Source of the DNA: SMWC01 sp963581225
GTDB taxonomy: Bacteria; Pseudomonadota; Gammaproteobacteria; Steroidobacterales; Rariloculaceae
Direction: 5' to 3'
DNA: 64,000 bases
Assembly (NCBI GenBank): GCA_963581225.1
Contig: CAUZMW010000001.1
Coordinates: 7,672 to 71,671, forward strand
The notes under the pieces were generated by a model, which ran no database searches, was not told the origin of the DNA, and saw nothing but the letters and a program-made list of their open reading frames with translations. Below are positions 52,626-60,324 of this stretch, piece by piece. The translations under genes and the position numbers were made by a program. How positions within the stretch are numbered: the first letter of the stretch is position 1; the number at the start of each line of letters is the position of its first letter.

Positions 52626-52684
52626 GAGCGGTCGCCTGGCCGCGACAGTCGTCGAAAAATCGCGACGAGGCCGTCGCTCCTACA
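52622..52684. repeat. REP pair giving stop codons to both flanking genes
   Basis: Unit 1 at 52622-52646 (GTAGGAGCGGTCGCCTGGCC...) and unit 2 at 52659-52684 (ATCGCGACGAGGCCGTCGCT...) face each other with a 12-nt spacer. The TAG at 52623-52625 ends the TANGO2-like gene, and the complement of CTA at 52680-52682 ends the convergent esterase gene. Confidence 0.9.
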
Positions 52685-53384
52685 GCGTGCGGCTTAACCA
52701 GCGATTGATGTCGTTAATCTCCTCCGCGCACACCGAATGCCCCATCGAATAGCTGTGCCATTCAATCTCATAGCCCTGCCTCTGCAGCGTTTCTCTCGAA
52801 GACAGTCCGAGCGCTTCCGGCAGCGTGGCATCGTCGGCGCCGTGCGCCATGAAGACCGGTATGGAGGCGTTGGCCTGACTTTTCTCGGCTTCCAGCGTCC
52901 AAGCCAACGGCAGGTAGGTGGACAACGCCAGCACACCAGCCAGGGGAATTGGATAACGTAGCGCGACCTGTAGCGCAATTGCGCCGCCCTGCGAGAAACC
53001 CGCGATCACGACCCTTTCCGCGGGTATTCCACGTTCCACCTCCGCGCCGATCAACGCGCCCACTGACGCCGCGCTAGCGTAGATTCCCTCCTCGTCTTCG
53101 AGGTCCGTGCGCTCCATTGAGAGGATGTCGTACCACGCGCGCATGCGCGCACCTAGATTGACGGTCACCGACCGCACCGGGGCGTGCGGAAAAACGAAAC
53201 GCGTCGCGACCGGCAGCGTCAACTCTCGAACGATAGGCTCGAAGTCATGTCCGTCCGCGCCCAGGCCATGCAACCAGATAACGCTGGCCACAACCGGCTC
53301 GCCGGTCGTGATTTCCACGTTTTCGAGCGTATCTACCAAATTCTGCTCCGTATTGTGCTCAGGACCCTTGTGAAATTTGCGCAT
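52680..53384 (-). CDS. Carboxylesterase/phospholipase, alpha/beta hydrolase
   Basis: 234 aa serine hydrolase of the YpfH/carboxylesterase II type. Motifs are VIWLHGLGADGHDF, FPHAPVR, nucleophile GFSQGG, Asp region FMAHGADDATLP and His in SYSMGHSVCAEE. The ATG at 53384 lies inside a palindrome shared with the argR side and has only a weak ribosome site. A TTG at 53339 with GGAG 6 bp before it would give a 219-aa protein starting close to the conserved domain. I keep the longer frame as the outer limit and consider the TTG likely. Confidence 0.9.
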   Translation of the reverse strand: MRKFHKGPEHNTEQNLVDTLENVEITTGEPVVASVIWLHGLGADGHDFEPIVRELTLPVATRFVFPHAPVRSVTVNLGARMRAWYDILSMERTDLEDEEGIYASAASVGALIGAEVERGIPAERVVIAGFSQGGAIALQVALRYPIPLAGVLALSTYLPLAWTLEAEKSQANASIPVFMAHGADDATLPEALGLSSRETLQRQGYEIEWHSYSMGHSVCAEEINDINRWLSRTL

Positions 53385-53408
53385 AACCTATATCGTATGC
53401 GCAAATTT
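53373..53408. promoter_or_regulatory. Perfect 13-bp inverted repeat, probable ArgR operator
   Basis: AAATTTGCGCATA at 53373-53385 and TATGCGCAAATTT at 53396-53408, separated by 10 bp. Each AAATTT lies at the centre of a smaller imperfect palindrome of the form TGCnnAAATTTnnGCA, and their centres are 30 bp apart, about three helical turns. It lies between the esterase and argR genes. AT-rich paired palindromes upstream of argR are the usual ArgR autoregulation site, though this is not the E. coli consensus. Confidence 0.6.
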
Positions 53409-53429
53409 ATGCACGGAGAGACAGAGACC

Positions 53430-53894
53430 ATGCCAAGTGCCGTCGCCCTACAACACGCTCGCCGGCGCGCGATTGCTCAGATCCTGAAGCGTAACGCCAT
53501 CGTTCGCCAGGCAGAGTTGGTGCAACGACTTCGCGACGAGGGCTATCACGCGACTCAGTCGAGCGTCAGCCGGGATCTGAAGGACATGGGCGCCGCCAAG
53601 CTCCATTCCGGCTATAGCTTGCCCGAACGTCACAACGGCGACAACGAGCAACAACTTGCGGCCGTCGCAGAGTTCGTCCGGGAAATCCGCTCGGCCGGAC
53701 CGAATATGCTCGTCATCACGACGGCTATCGGTGCTGCGCAACGAGTCGCCCTGACGCTGGACCGAATTGATTGGCCGGAGATCGTCGGCACACTCTCCGG
53801 CGACGACACGATTTTTATCGCGACGACGGGCGCGGCTCAGCTACGACGATTGAGCTCCCGGCTGCGGCAGAGTTTAAAGAAGGCGACATCATGA
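53430..53894 (+). CDS. argR: Arginine repressor
   Basis: 154 aa. N-terminal winged helix (AIVRQAELVQRLRDEGYHAT, recognition helix SSVSRDLKDMG) and C-terminal arginine-binding hexamer domain (GTLSGDDTIFIATTGAAQLR). It should repress the operon it heads when arginine is plentiful. The frame is open upstream to 53184 but antisense to the esterase; ATG 53430 has GGAGAG at the right distance and gives the standard length. Its stop overlaps the argG start (ATGA). Confidence 0.92.
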   Translation: MPSAVALQHARRRAIAQILKRNAIVRQAELVQRLRDEGYHATQSSVSRDLKDMGAAKLHSGYSLPERHNGDNEQQLAAVAEFVREIRSAGPNMLVITTAIGAAQRVALTLDRIDWPEIVGTLSGDDTIFIATTGAAQLRRLSSRLRQSLKKATS

Positions 53895-55099
53895 CCGAAA
53901 ACACGAACCCTATCGTATTAGCCTTCTCCGGCGGACTGGATACATCGTTCTGCGTGCCCTGGTTGCAGGAAACCTACGGCCGCCCGGTGGTAACTGCAAC
54001 CATCAATACCGGCGGGCTGGATGCCGCGGCGACCGAGGCACTGGCCGAACGAGCCAAGCTTCTCGGTGCAGCCGACCACTTCATCGTGGAGGCGCGCGAC
54101 GAGTTCTTCGAGAAGGTCCTGAAGTTCCTGATTATGGGCAACGTCCGACGCGGTCAACTCTACCCGTTATGTGTCGGCGCGGAACGCGGCATCCAGGCCC
54201 GTTATCTTGCGGAACTCGCTACCAAGCTCGGCGCAGACACCGTTGCTCACGGCTGTACGGCAGCCGGTAACGACCAGGTCCGCTTCGAGATCATCCTCAA
54301 GACGCTGGCGCCCGATCTCGAGGTATTGGCGCCCGTACGGGATCACTCGTGGGCGCGCGAGGACCAACTCGCGTACCTGGCCGAACACGGTCTCCCTGAA
54401 CCCACTGCAGGTTCCGCGTATTCGATCAATCGCGGTCTCTGGGGTGTCACGATCGGTGGTACTGAGACGCTCGATTCGGTCGACTCTATCCCCGAGTCGG
54501 CGTGGGTCTTGAGCTCCGGTGCGTTCGACTCACCGGCAACAGCCGAGGAACTCACGATCGGCTTCGAAAAGGGCGTCCCGGTTGCGCTCAACGGCAAGTC
54601 GTTAGCGCCGGTCGCGTTAATCGAGCAGCTCGAACTGTTCGGTCAACGATTCGGCATCGGCCGCGGTATACATCTCGGCGACACGATTCTGGGCACCAAG
54701 GGCCGAGTAGCGTTCGAAGCGCCGGCGGCCGACCTACTGCTGACCTGTCACCGCGAGCTCGAGAAACTCACGCTATCCGCTTTACAGCAACGCATAAAGG
54801 AACAGCTGAGTCTCACCTATGGCGATCTCGTTCATGAAGGTAAGCAACTGGATCCAGCATGCCGGGATATCGAGGCGTTACTTATGTCATCGCAAGAACG
54901 CGTCACCGGGACCGTCCGCTGTCGGTTACGCGCCGGTAATGTCTTCGTGATCGGTGTCGAGTCGCCGCACTCATTGATGGCCGCAAGCCGTAGCCAGTAC
55001 GGCGAGGCGACCGGCGAGTGGACGCCGGCGGATGCGCTCGGGTTTTCTCGAATTCTGTCGCTGCCCGGCATGTTGCAGACGCGAGCCAAGGGGGACTGA
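53891..55099 (+). CDS. argG: Argininosuccinate synthase
   Basis: 402 aa ATP-dependent ligase joining citrulline and aspartate. The N-terminal ATP pyrophosphatase motif is VLAFSGGLDTSFCVPWLQE. Citrulline- and aspartate-site motifs follow in HGCTAAGNDQVRFE and WGVTIGGTETLDS. The sequence is closer to the Bacteroidota-type enzyme than to E. coli ArgG in pattern (by eye). ATG 53891 overlaps the argR stop; the next gene starts 1 bp after its stop. Confidence 0.94.
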   Translation: MTENTNPIVLAFSGGLDTSFCVPWLQETYGRPVVTATINTGGLDAAATEALAERAKLLGAADHFIVEARDEFFEKVLKFLIMGNVRRGQLYPLCVGAERGIQARYLAELATKLGADTVAHGCTAAGNDQVRFEIILKTLAPDLEVLAPVRDHSWAREDQLAYLAEHGLPEPTAGSAYSINRGLWGVTIGGTETLDSVDSIPESAWVLSSGAFDSPATAEELTIGFEKGVPVALNGKSLAPVALIEQLELFGQRFGIGRGIHLGDTILGTKGRVAFEAPAADLLLTCHRELEKLTLSALQQRIKEQLSLTYGDLVHEGKQLDPACRDIEALLMSSQERVTGTVRCRLRAGNVFVIGVESPHSLMAASRSQYGEATGEWTPADALGFSRILSLPGMLQTRAKGD

Positions 55100-55100
55100 G

Positions 55101-56174
55101 ATGCGTTCCCTCGTCGTAGACAAGATCGCGTCGGTGGCATTGGCCAGCGACATCGGAAGGGAGGTTCGAATCAGCCCGGACATCCCCTGCGAGGAGGGTG
55201 TCCTCGTCGCGGCCGAAGTCTTGAACAACAAGTCCCGTTACAACACATTGGAACTCACGAGCGGACGCATGGCGCGAGTCAAACGCGGCGATATCATCGT
55301 GGGTGCGTTGGGTCACCGCAAAGCTTTATTCGGTTACTCGGGACATATCCCCGAGGAGCTCCACGCCGGTGACGTGATCCAGATCCTCAATCTCGGTGGA
55401 GTCCTGGGCGTGTGCGATTCGATCAATCCGAATCAAGGTCAGCCGTTCGACTGCCGGGTACTCGGTGTCATCCTCGACTTTCCCTACCTCGGTGAGCGTA
55501 TCGGCGTCCCGGCACGCGTCGGTTCACGCGACGACACAGAGACAGCGCCGCTGGACGTTGGCGACGTGCCCATTGTCGCGATCGCGGGCACCGGCATGGA
55601 TTCGGGCAAGACCGTCGCAGCCTGCACGGTAATCAGCCGCTTTCGTCACAACGGCCTCACCGTCGACGCATTCAAGAGTACCGGCGTCGCATTGCGTCGG
55701 GACATCCTCGCCATGGAGGATGCCGGCGCGCGACATACCGGCATCTTCTCGGACCATGGGATCGTGGCAACCACCTCGGACAATGCGCCCGCGCTGACAC
55801 GTAAGCTGCTACACACCCTCGCGGCGGAGCAGCCGGACGTGATCGTATTCGAACTCGGCGATGGCCTACTCGGTGCTTACGGCGTCGAGGCCATCCTGCA
55901 CGACGCCGAGATACGCAATACGCTGGATGCCGTGGTGCTGTGCGCGAACGATCCGGTTGGCGCCTGGGGCGGCGTCAAGCTATTGCGCGAGAGTTTCGAG
56001 ATCGAGCCGACGGTTGTGACGGGCCCCGCGACCGACAACCAGGTCGGCCTCGAGATTATCGAGCGACGCTCGAAGGTCCAGGCCGTGAACGCACTGACTC
56101 ACGGCGCCGATCTCGGCGACCTGATTCAGAATGCTCTCGGCGTCGCAAGCCGGCACGCGGAAACGTCGTCATGA
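55101..56174 (+). CDS. P-loop protein of unknown function embedded in the arginine operon
   Basis: 357 aa, cytosolic. Residues 1 to about 150 form a beta-rich domain I do not recognise (GVLVAAEVLNNKSRYNTLEL, VIQILNLGGVLGVCDS). Residues 155-357 form a P-loop NTPase with Walker A GTGMDSGKT at 163-171, then AFKSTGVALRRD and VFELGDGLLGAYGVEA, a layout like dethiobiotin synthetase/CobB-type enzymes. It starts 1 bp after argG and overlaps argC by 4 bp, so it is translated with the pathway enzymes. No standard arginine enzyme matches it. A role in the pathway or its control is inferred only from position. Confidence 0.88.
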   Translation: MRSLVVDKIASVALASDIGREVRISPDIPCEEGVLVAAEVLNNKSRYNTLELTSGRMARVKRGDIIVGALGHRKALFGYSGHIPEELHAGDVIQILNLGGVLGVCDSINPNQGQPFDCRVLGVILDFPYLGERIGVPARVGSRDDTETAPLDVGDVPIVAIAGTGMDSGKTVAACTVISRFRHNGLTVDAFKSTGVALRRDILAMEDAGARHTGIFSDHGIVATTSDNAPALTRKLLHTLAAEQPDVIVFELGDGLLGAYGVEAILHDAEIRNTLDAVVLCANDPVGAWGGVKLLRESFEIEPTVVTGPATDNQVGLEIIERRSKVQAVNALTHGADLGDLIQNALGVASRHAETSS

Positions 56175-57232
56175 CCGAGCCACTACCCGTCATCGTTCTC
56201 GGCGGCTCCGGCTATGTCGCCGGCGAGTTGTTACGACTGATCGCCACGCACCCGCGGCTTCACCTCGGTGCCGTCGTATCGACCAGTCAAGTGGGCAAAC
56301 CGCTCGCCGCAAGCTTCGCCCATCTGTCCGGGGTCTACCCTGACACGGCGTTCGTCTCATTGGATCATGCGATCGATCAGCTCGGCGAGTCGGACGACTG
56401 GGTCGTTGTATCTGCTGCGCCGCATGGCGCGTCTGCCGGACTCGTCGACCTGCTATTGACTGCTGCGGAGGCAGCAAACGTAAAGATGACCGTCGTCGAT
56501 GCTTCAGCGGACTTTCGCTACTCGGACGCCGCGAGCTTCGAAGCGATTTACAAACAGCCGCATCCCGCCCCGCAATGGTTGTCGTCGTTCAGCTGCGCCG
56601 TACCTGAGCACTTGTCCGAGATCCAGACACCGCATGCAGCCCAGCCGGGCTGTTTCGCGACTGCCATGTTGCTCGGCATCGTACCGATGATCGAGCACGA
56701 CTTGTGTGAGCCGCAGTTTTTCGTCAGTGCGGTGACGGGTAGCACGGGCGCCGGACGCACGCCGCGAGACACGACCCATCATCCCCTGCGCCAGAGCAAT
56801 TTGTTCGCTTATCAGCCGCTCGTGCATCGACATCAGCCGGAGGTCGGCGCACTGACTCATAGTGCGACGCAGAAGAATATTCGCCTGCATTTCGTGCCCC
56901 ACGCCGGGCCGTTCGCACGCGGTATTCACGCGACGATCTTCGCGCCGCGTGTGGCTTCAGTGAGCGAGGAACAGATCCGGGCAGGACTAACGGCCTACTA
57001 CGCAGATTCCGCATTCGTATCTGTCGCGACGTCGCCGCCGCGATTGAAGGACATAGTCGGCACCAACAACGCGGTCCTAAGTGTCAGTGTGGATGACGAG
57101 AGCGTCGCGATCTGCTGCGTTCTCGATAACCTCGTTAAGGGCGCGGCCGGCGGGACGATACAGTGGGTCAACCGCCTCTGCGACTGGCCGGATGCCGAGG
57201 GCCTTGTCATTGCCCCCGCGGGGTGGGTCTGA
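56171..57232 (+). CDS. argC: N-acyl-gamma-glutamyl-phosphate reductase
   Basis: 353 aa NADPH-dependent reductase of acylglutamyl phosphate. Nucleotide fold VIVLGGSGYVAGELLRL, catalytic Cys in AQPGCFATAMLL, and the His loop HFVPHAGPFARGIHAT. The start ATG overlaps the stop of the P-loop gene (ATGA), and its TGA overlaps the next ATG (TGATG). If the transcarbamylase uses succinylornithine, this enzyme must use N-succinylglutamyl phosphate. Confidence 0.94.
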   Translation: MTEPLPVIVLGGSGYVAGELLRLIATHPRLHLGAVVSTSQVGKPLAASFAHLSGVYPDTAFVSLDHAIDQLGESDDWVVVSAAPHGASAGLVDLLLTAAEAANVKMTVVDASADFRYSDAASFEAIYKQPHPAPQWLSSFSCAVPEHLSEIQTPHAAQPGCFATAMLLGIVPMIEHDLCEPQFFVSAVTGSTGAGRTPRDTTHHPLRQSNLFAYQPLVHRHQPEVGALTHSATQKNIRLHFVPHAGPFARGIHATIFAPRVASVSEEQIRAGLTAYYADSAFVSVATSPPRLKDIVGTNNAVLSVSVDDESVAICCVLDNLVKGAAGGTIQWVNRLCDWPDAEGLVIAPAGWV

Positions 57233-58386
57233 TGACTGCCGCCACCGCCCATCTGAGTGAAGTCTACCCGACGCTGCCGTTCGAGCCCGTGACGGGCGAG
57301 GGCGTCTATCTCGAGGATGCGCAGCAACGCCGCGTACTTGATTTGTACGGCGGTCATGCCGTTGCCGGTCTCGGTTACGCACATCCGCGTCTCACGGAAG
57401 CTCTTTTAACGCAGGCGCGACAACTCATGTTCCAGAGCAACGCGGTAACGATGCGTGTTCGGGACGAGGCGGCCGACAAGCTGGCCGCATTCGCGCCCAA
57501 AGGTCTCGATCGCGTGTTCTTCGTCAACAGCGGCGCAGAAGCGAACGAGAACGCATTACGGCTAGCTCTGAAGACGACGGGCCGCAACAAGATAGTCGCG
57601 ATCGAACACAGCTTTCACGGCCGGAGCGCCGCAGCCGGCGCCGTGACCTGGGGAGCGCGGGAACGCTGGTATGGCTTTCCGAATACGCCGATGGACGTCA
57701 CGTTCGTCCCGCGAAACGACGAAACCGCGCTGGCTGCTGCCGTGGACGAGGAAACCGCCGGCGTCATCATCGAACCGGTGCAGGGCGTCGCGGGCGCGTT
57801 CGATTTCTCGAAAGCGTTTCTGGCGGCAGCTCGGGCGGCGTGCGATGCGCGCGGCGCGTTACTGATTCTCGATGAAGTGCAGACCGGTGTCGGCCGGCTC
57901 GGCACTCCGTTCGGCGCCGACTACTTCGATGTCACTCCGGACCTCATGACGACGGCCAAAGCTTTGGGCGGTGGCTTTCCCTGCGGCGCGTTACTGATGC
58001 GTAACGACCTGGCCAAGGATCTCGGCCCGGGCGCATTGGGCACGACCTTCGGCGGTGGCCCGTTGGCGTGCGCGGTCATAATCGCGGTCCTCGATGCGAT
58101 CGAGGAGGAGGGCCTCCTGGCGCAGGTGACGGAGGTTTCGGCGCTGATTCGCGAAACCTGTGTCCGCGGCCCGGTTACCGGCATCCAGGGCGCCGGTTTT
58201 CTGTTGGGGCTTAAGACAACACCCCGAGCGGCCAGCGTACGCGACGCGTTACTCAATAAGGATATCCTCGCCGGTACCAGCGCCGATCCACATATCTTGC
58301 GGCTGTTGCCGGCGCTGATTTTGCAACCGGCCCATATAGAAAGTCTGGCGCAGGCCCTGGAGAAGTTAACCGATGAATCGCTTTAA
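57232..58386 (+). CDS. argD: N-acylornithine aminotransferase
   Basis: 384 aa class III PLP aminotransferase. VLDLYGGHAVAGLGYAHP, FFVNSGAEANENALRLALK, PLP region ILDEVQTGVGRLG and the PLP-lysine in TTAKALGGGFPCGA. It converts acylglutamate semialdehyde to acylornithine. The open frame starts at 57163, but ATG 57232 is coupled to the argC stop and begins the conserved sequence. Its 3' end overlaps the transcarbamylase gene by 14 bp. Confidence 0.94.
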   Translation: MTAATAHLSEVYPTLPFEPVTGEGVYLEDAQQRRVLDLYGGHAVAGLGYAHPRLTEALLTQARQLMFQSNAVTMRVRDEAADKLAAFAPKGLDRVFFVNSGAEANENALRLALKTTGRNKIVAIEHSFHGRSAAAGAVTWGARERWYGFPNTPMDVTFVPRNDETALAAAVDEETAGVIIEPVQGVAGAFDFSKAFLAAARAACDARGALLILDEVQTGVGRLGTPFGADYFDVTPDLMTTAKALGGGFPCGALLMRNDLAKDLGPGALGTTFGGGPLACAVIIAVLDAIEEEGLLAQVTEVSALIRETCVRGPVTGIQGAGFLLGLKTTPRAASVRDALLNKDILAGTSADPHILRLLPALILQPAHIESLAQALEKLTDESL

Positions 58387-59374
58387 TGATCTTACCGATT
58401 TCTCGACGGAGGAGATCAACGCACTCCTCGAGCTGGCCACGCGCCTCGAGCAACAACCCGAGCCACGAGCACTCGAAGGCAAGATTCTCTCGCTCCTGTT
58501 CCTTAGCCCCTCGCTCAGGACCCTGGCTTCCTTCCAGGCCGCGATGGGTCGGCTCGGCGGCGGCTCATTCGTCATCTCGCCGGATATGTCCATACACGGG
58601 TTGGAGACGCGCCCGGGGATCGTCATGGATGGTGCGGCGGCAGAACACATTCGCGAAGCCGTGCCGGTTATCGCGTCGTATGGGGACGCAATCGGTATCA
58701 GGGCATTCGCCGAGCGGCGCAACCTCGATGACGACCTCGCCGATCGCGAGTTCGAGAAACTTGGATCGCTCGTTGACGTCCCACTGATCAATATGGAGTC
58801 CGCCATCCAGCACCCGTGCCAGAATCTCGCCGACTGGAAGACGATGGACGACCTGGAGGTACCCGCACAAGGCGGCCGATTCGTGTTGTCGTGGGCATAC
58901 CACCCGCGCGCGTTGCCCCTCGCCGTACCCGCGTCGACGGTGCAGATGGCGGCGATGCGCGGCATGGATGTCGTCGTCCTGAATCCGCCGGGTTTCGACT
59001 TGCCGCAGCCCGTTATGGATAAGGCCCGCGCGGCATCGGCAGCCTCAGGCGGCAGTGTGACGGAAACCGGCGACCGCCGTGAAGCGATGGAAGGCGCGCA
59101 CATCGTCTACGCCAAGTCCTGGTCCTCAACACAGCACTACGGCGACCGGCTCGCCGACCAGGCGCAACGCGAGGAGCTGATCGACTGGTGTATCGACGAT
59201 CCCTGGTTCGAAAACGCGCGAACAGATTGCCGGTTCATGCACTGCCTGCCGGTACGGCGCGGCGTCGTGGTCACCGATCGCGTTCTCGACGGTCCGCGCA
59301 GTATCGTTCTGCCCGAAGCACGTAATCGAATGCTCGCGCAGATGGCCGTCCTCTATCGGATGTTGAAAGGATAG
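58373..59374 (+). CDS. argF': N-acylornithine carbamoyltransferase, predicted N-succinylornithine specific
   Basis: 333 aa. It carbamoylates an N-acylated ornithine to give N-acylcitrulline. It is of the Xanthomonas AOTCase/Bacteroides SOTCase kind, not ordinary OTCase: WAYHPRALPLAVP, MHCLPVRR (His290-Cys291), and VMDGAAAEH. The residue that in X. campestris AOTCase is Glu92 and in B. fragilis SOTCase is Pro90 is Ala90 here. Published exchange of Glu92 for Ala, Pro, Ser or Val turned AOTCase into SOTCase, so succinylornithine is the predicted substrate. The carbamoyl-phosphate motif is SLRTL (47-51), with Leu where SxRTR has its second Arg. Overlaps argD by 14 bp. Confidence 0.9.
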   Translation: MNRFNDLTDFSTEEINALLELATRLEQQPEPRALEGKILSLLFLSPSLRTLASFQAAMGRLGGGSFVISPDMSIHGLETRPGIVMDGAAAEHIREAVPVIASYGDAIGIRAFAERRNLDDDLADREFEKLGSLVDVPLINMESAIQHPCQNLADWKTMDDLEVPAQGGRFVLSWAYHPRALPLAVPASTVQMAAMRGMDVVVLNPPGFDLPQPVMDKARAASAASGGSVTETGDRREAMEGAHIVYAKSWSSTQHYGDRLADQAQREELIDWCIDDPWFENARTDCRFMHCLPVRRGVVVTDRVLDGPRSIVLPEARNRMLAQMAVLYRMLKG

Positions 59375-59380
59375 AGCGCG

Positions 59381-60313
59381 ATGTCACGCCTCACCGGAAA
59401 CGAGCGAGCCATCGTCGTCACGGCCCTGAAACACGCGGCACCCTACATTCGAATGTTCAAACGTAAGGTATTCGTGATCAAGGCGGGTGGCGAGGCGTTC
59501 CAATCCGCTGCAACGACACGCTCAATCGTCGAACAGGTCGGGATCCTCCACGAAGTCGGCATCCGCGTCGTACTCGTCCACGGCGGCGGGCCGCAGTCGA
59601 CTCAGCTCGCAAAGGAACGGGGGATTCCGATTCAGTTCGTTGACGGTCGTCGTGTCACCGATGAGAGCACGCTCGAAGTATCCGCTGCCGTTTTGAACGA
59701 TCAGATCAATCCTATGATCGTCGCAGCATTCGGCGATCTAGATATTCCGGCAGTCGGAATCCGCGGGTGCGATGCCAGTGTGATCCGTGCGCACCGGCGC
59801 CCACCGATTGCACGAGAAGGACACGACGGAGAGACCGTAGACTACGGCTATGTCGGTGACATCGACGCCATCGACGCCGACATTCTTGCCGAGCACCTGA
59901 ATGACGGCCTGATCCCGATCATCAGCCCGATGGCGGCCGATGGGGACGGAACACTACTGAATATCAACGCCGATACCGTCGCGGCAGCCGTGGCATCGGC
60001 GGTCGGTGCCGAAAAACTGATTCTCGTGACCTCGGCGCCCGGCATACTCGAGTCCCGAGAGAATCCGGGATCTCTGATTTCCTATATCGACATAGCCGGT
60101 CTCGGCAAACTTCGCGACGAAGGCCGAATCGCTGACGGCATGCTGCCGAAGGCGACGGCGATCGAGCGGGCGCTGAGGGGCGGCGTCCCGCGAGTTCATG
60201 TGATCTCCAGTGAGTTAGCGGACAGCCTGCTGTTGGAGATCTTCACCAACGAGGGGACAGGAACGCTCGTGGTCAACGATATCGAGCATCTAAGTCCTGC
60301 CGAGCAAACCTGA
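59381..60313 (+). CDS. argB: N-acylglutamate kinase
   Basis: 310 aa. It phosphorylates N-acylglutamate. Motifs are VFVIKAGGEAFQS (the usual KxGG followed by E, not N), VLVHGGGPQSTQLAK, GRRVTDESTLE, LLNINADTVAAAVA and DGMLPKATAIERAL. The extra N-terminal helix is of the kind found in arginine-sensitive hexameric enzymes (inference). There is no C-terminal GNAT domain, so the fused synthase-kinase of Xanthomonas is not present. Starts 6 bp after the transcarbamylase gene. Confidence 0.93.
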   Translation: MSRLTGNERAIVVTALKHAAPYIRMFKRKVFVIKAGGEAFQSAATTRSIVEQVGILHEVGIRVVLVHGGGPQSTQLAKERGIPIQFVDGRRVTDESTLEVSAAVLNDQINPMIVAAFGDLDIPAVGIRGCDASVIRAHRRPPIAREGHDGETVDYGYVGDIDAIDADILAEHLNDGLIPIISPMAADGDGTLLNINADTVAAAVASAVGAEKLILVTSAPGILESRENPGSLISYIDIAGLGKLRDEGRIADGMLPKATAIERALRGGVPRVHVISSELADSLLLEIFTNEGTGTLVVNDIEHLSPAEQT

Positions 60314-60324
60314 GAGATAGATCG

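Noticed and set aside
53184..53429. N-terminal extension of ArgR
   Set aside because: It is antisense to the esterase and would add about 80 residues to a protein of standard length starting at 53430.
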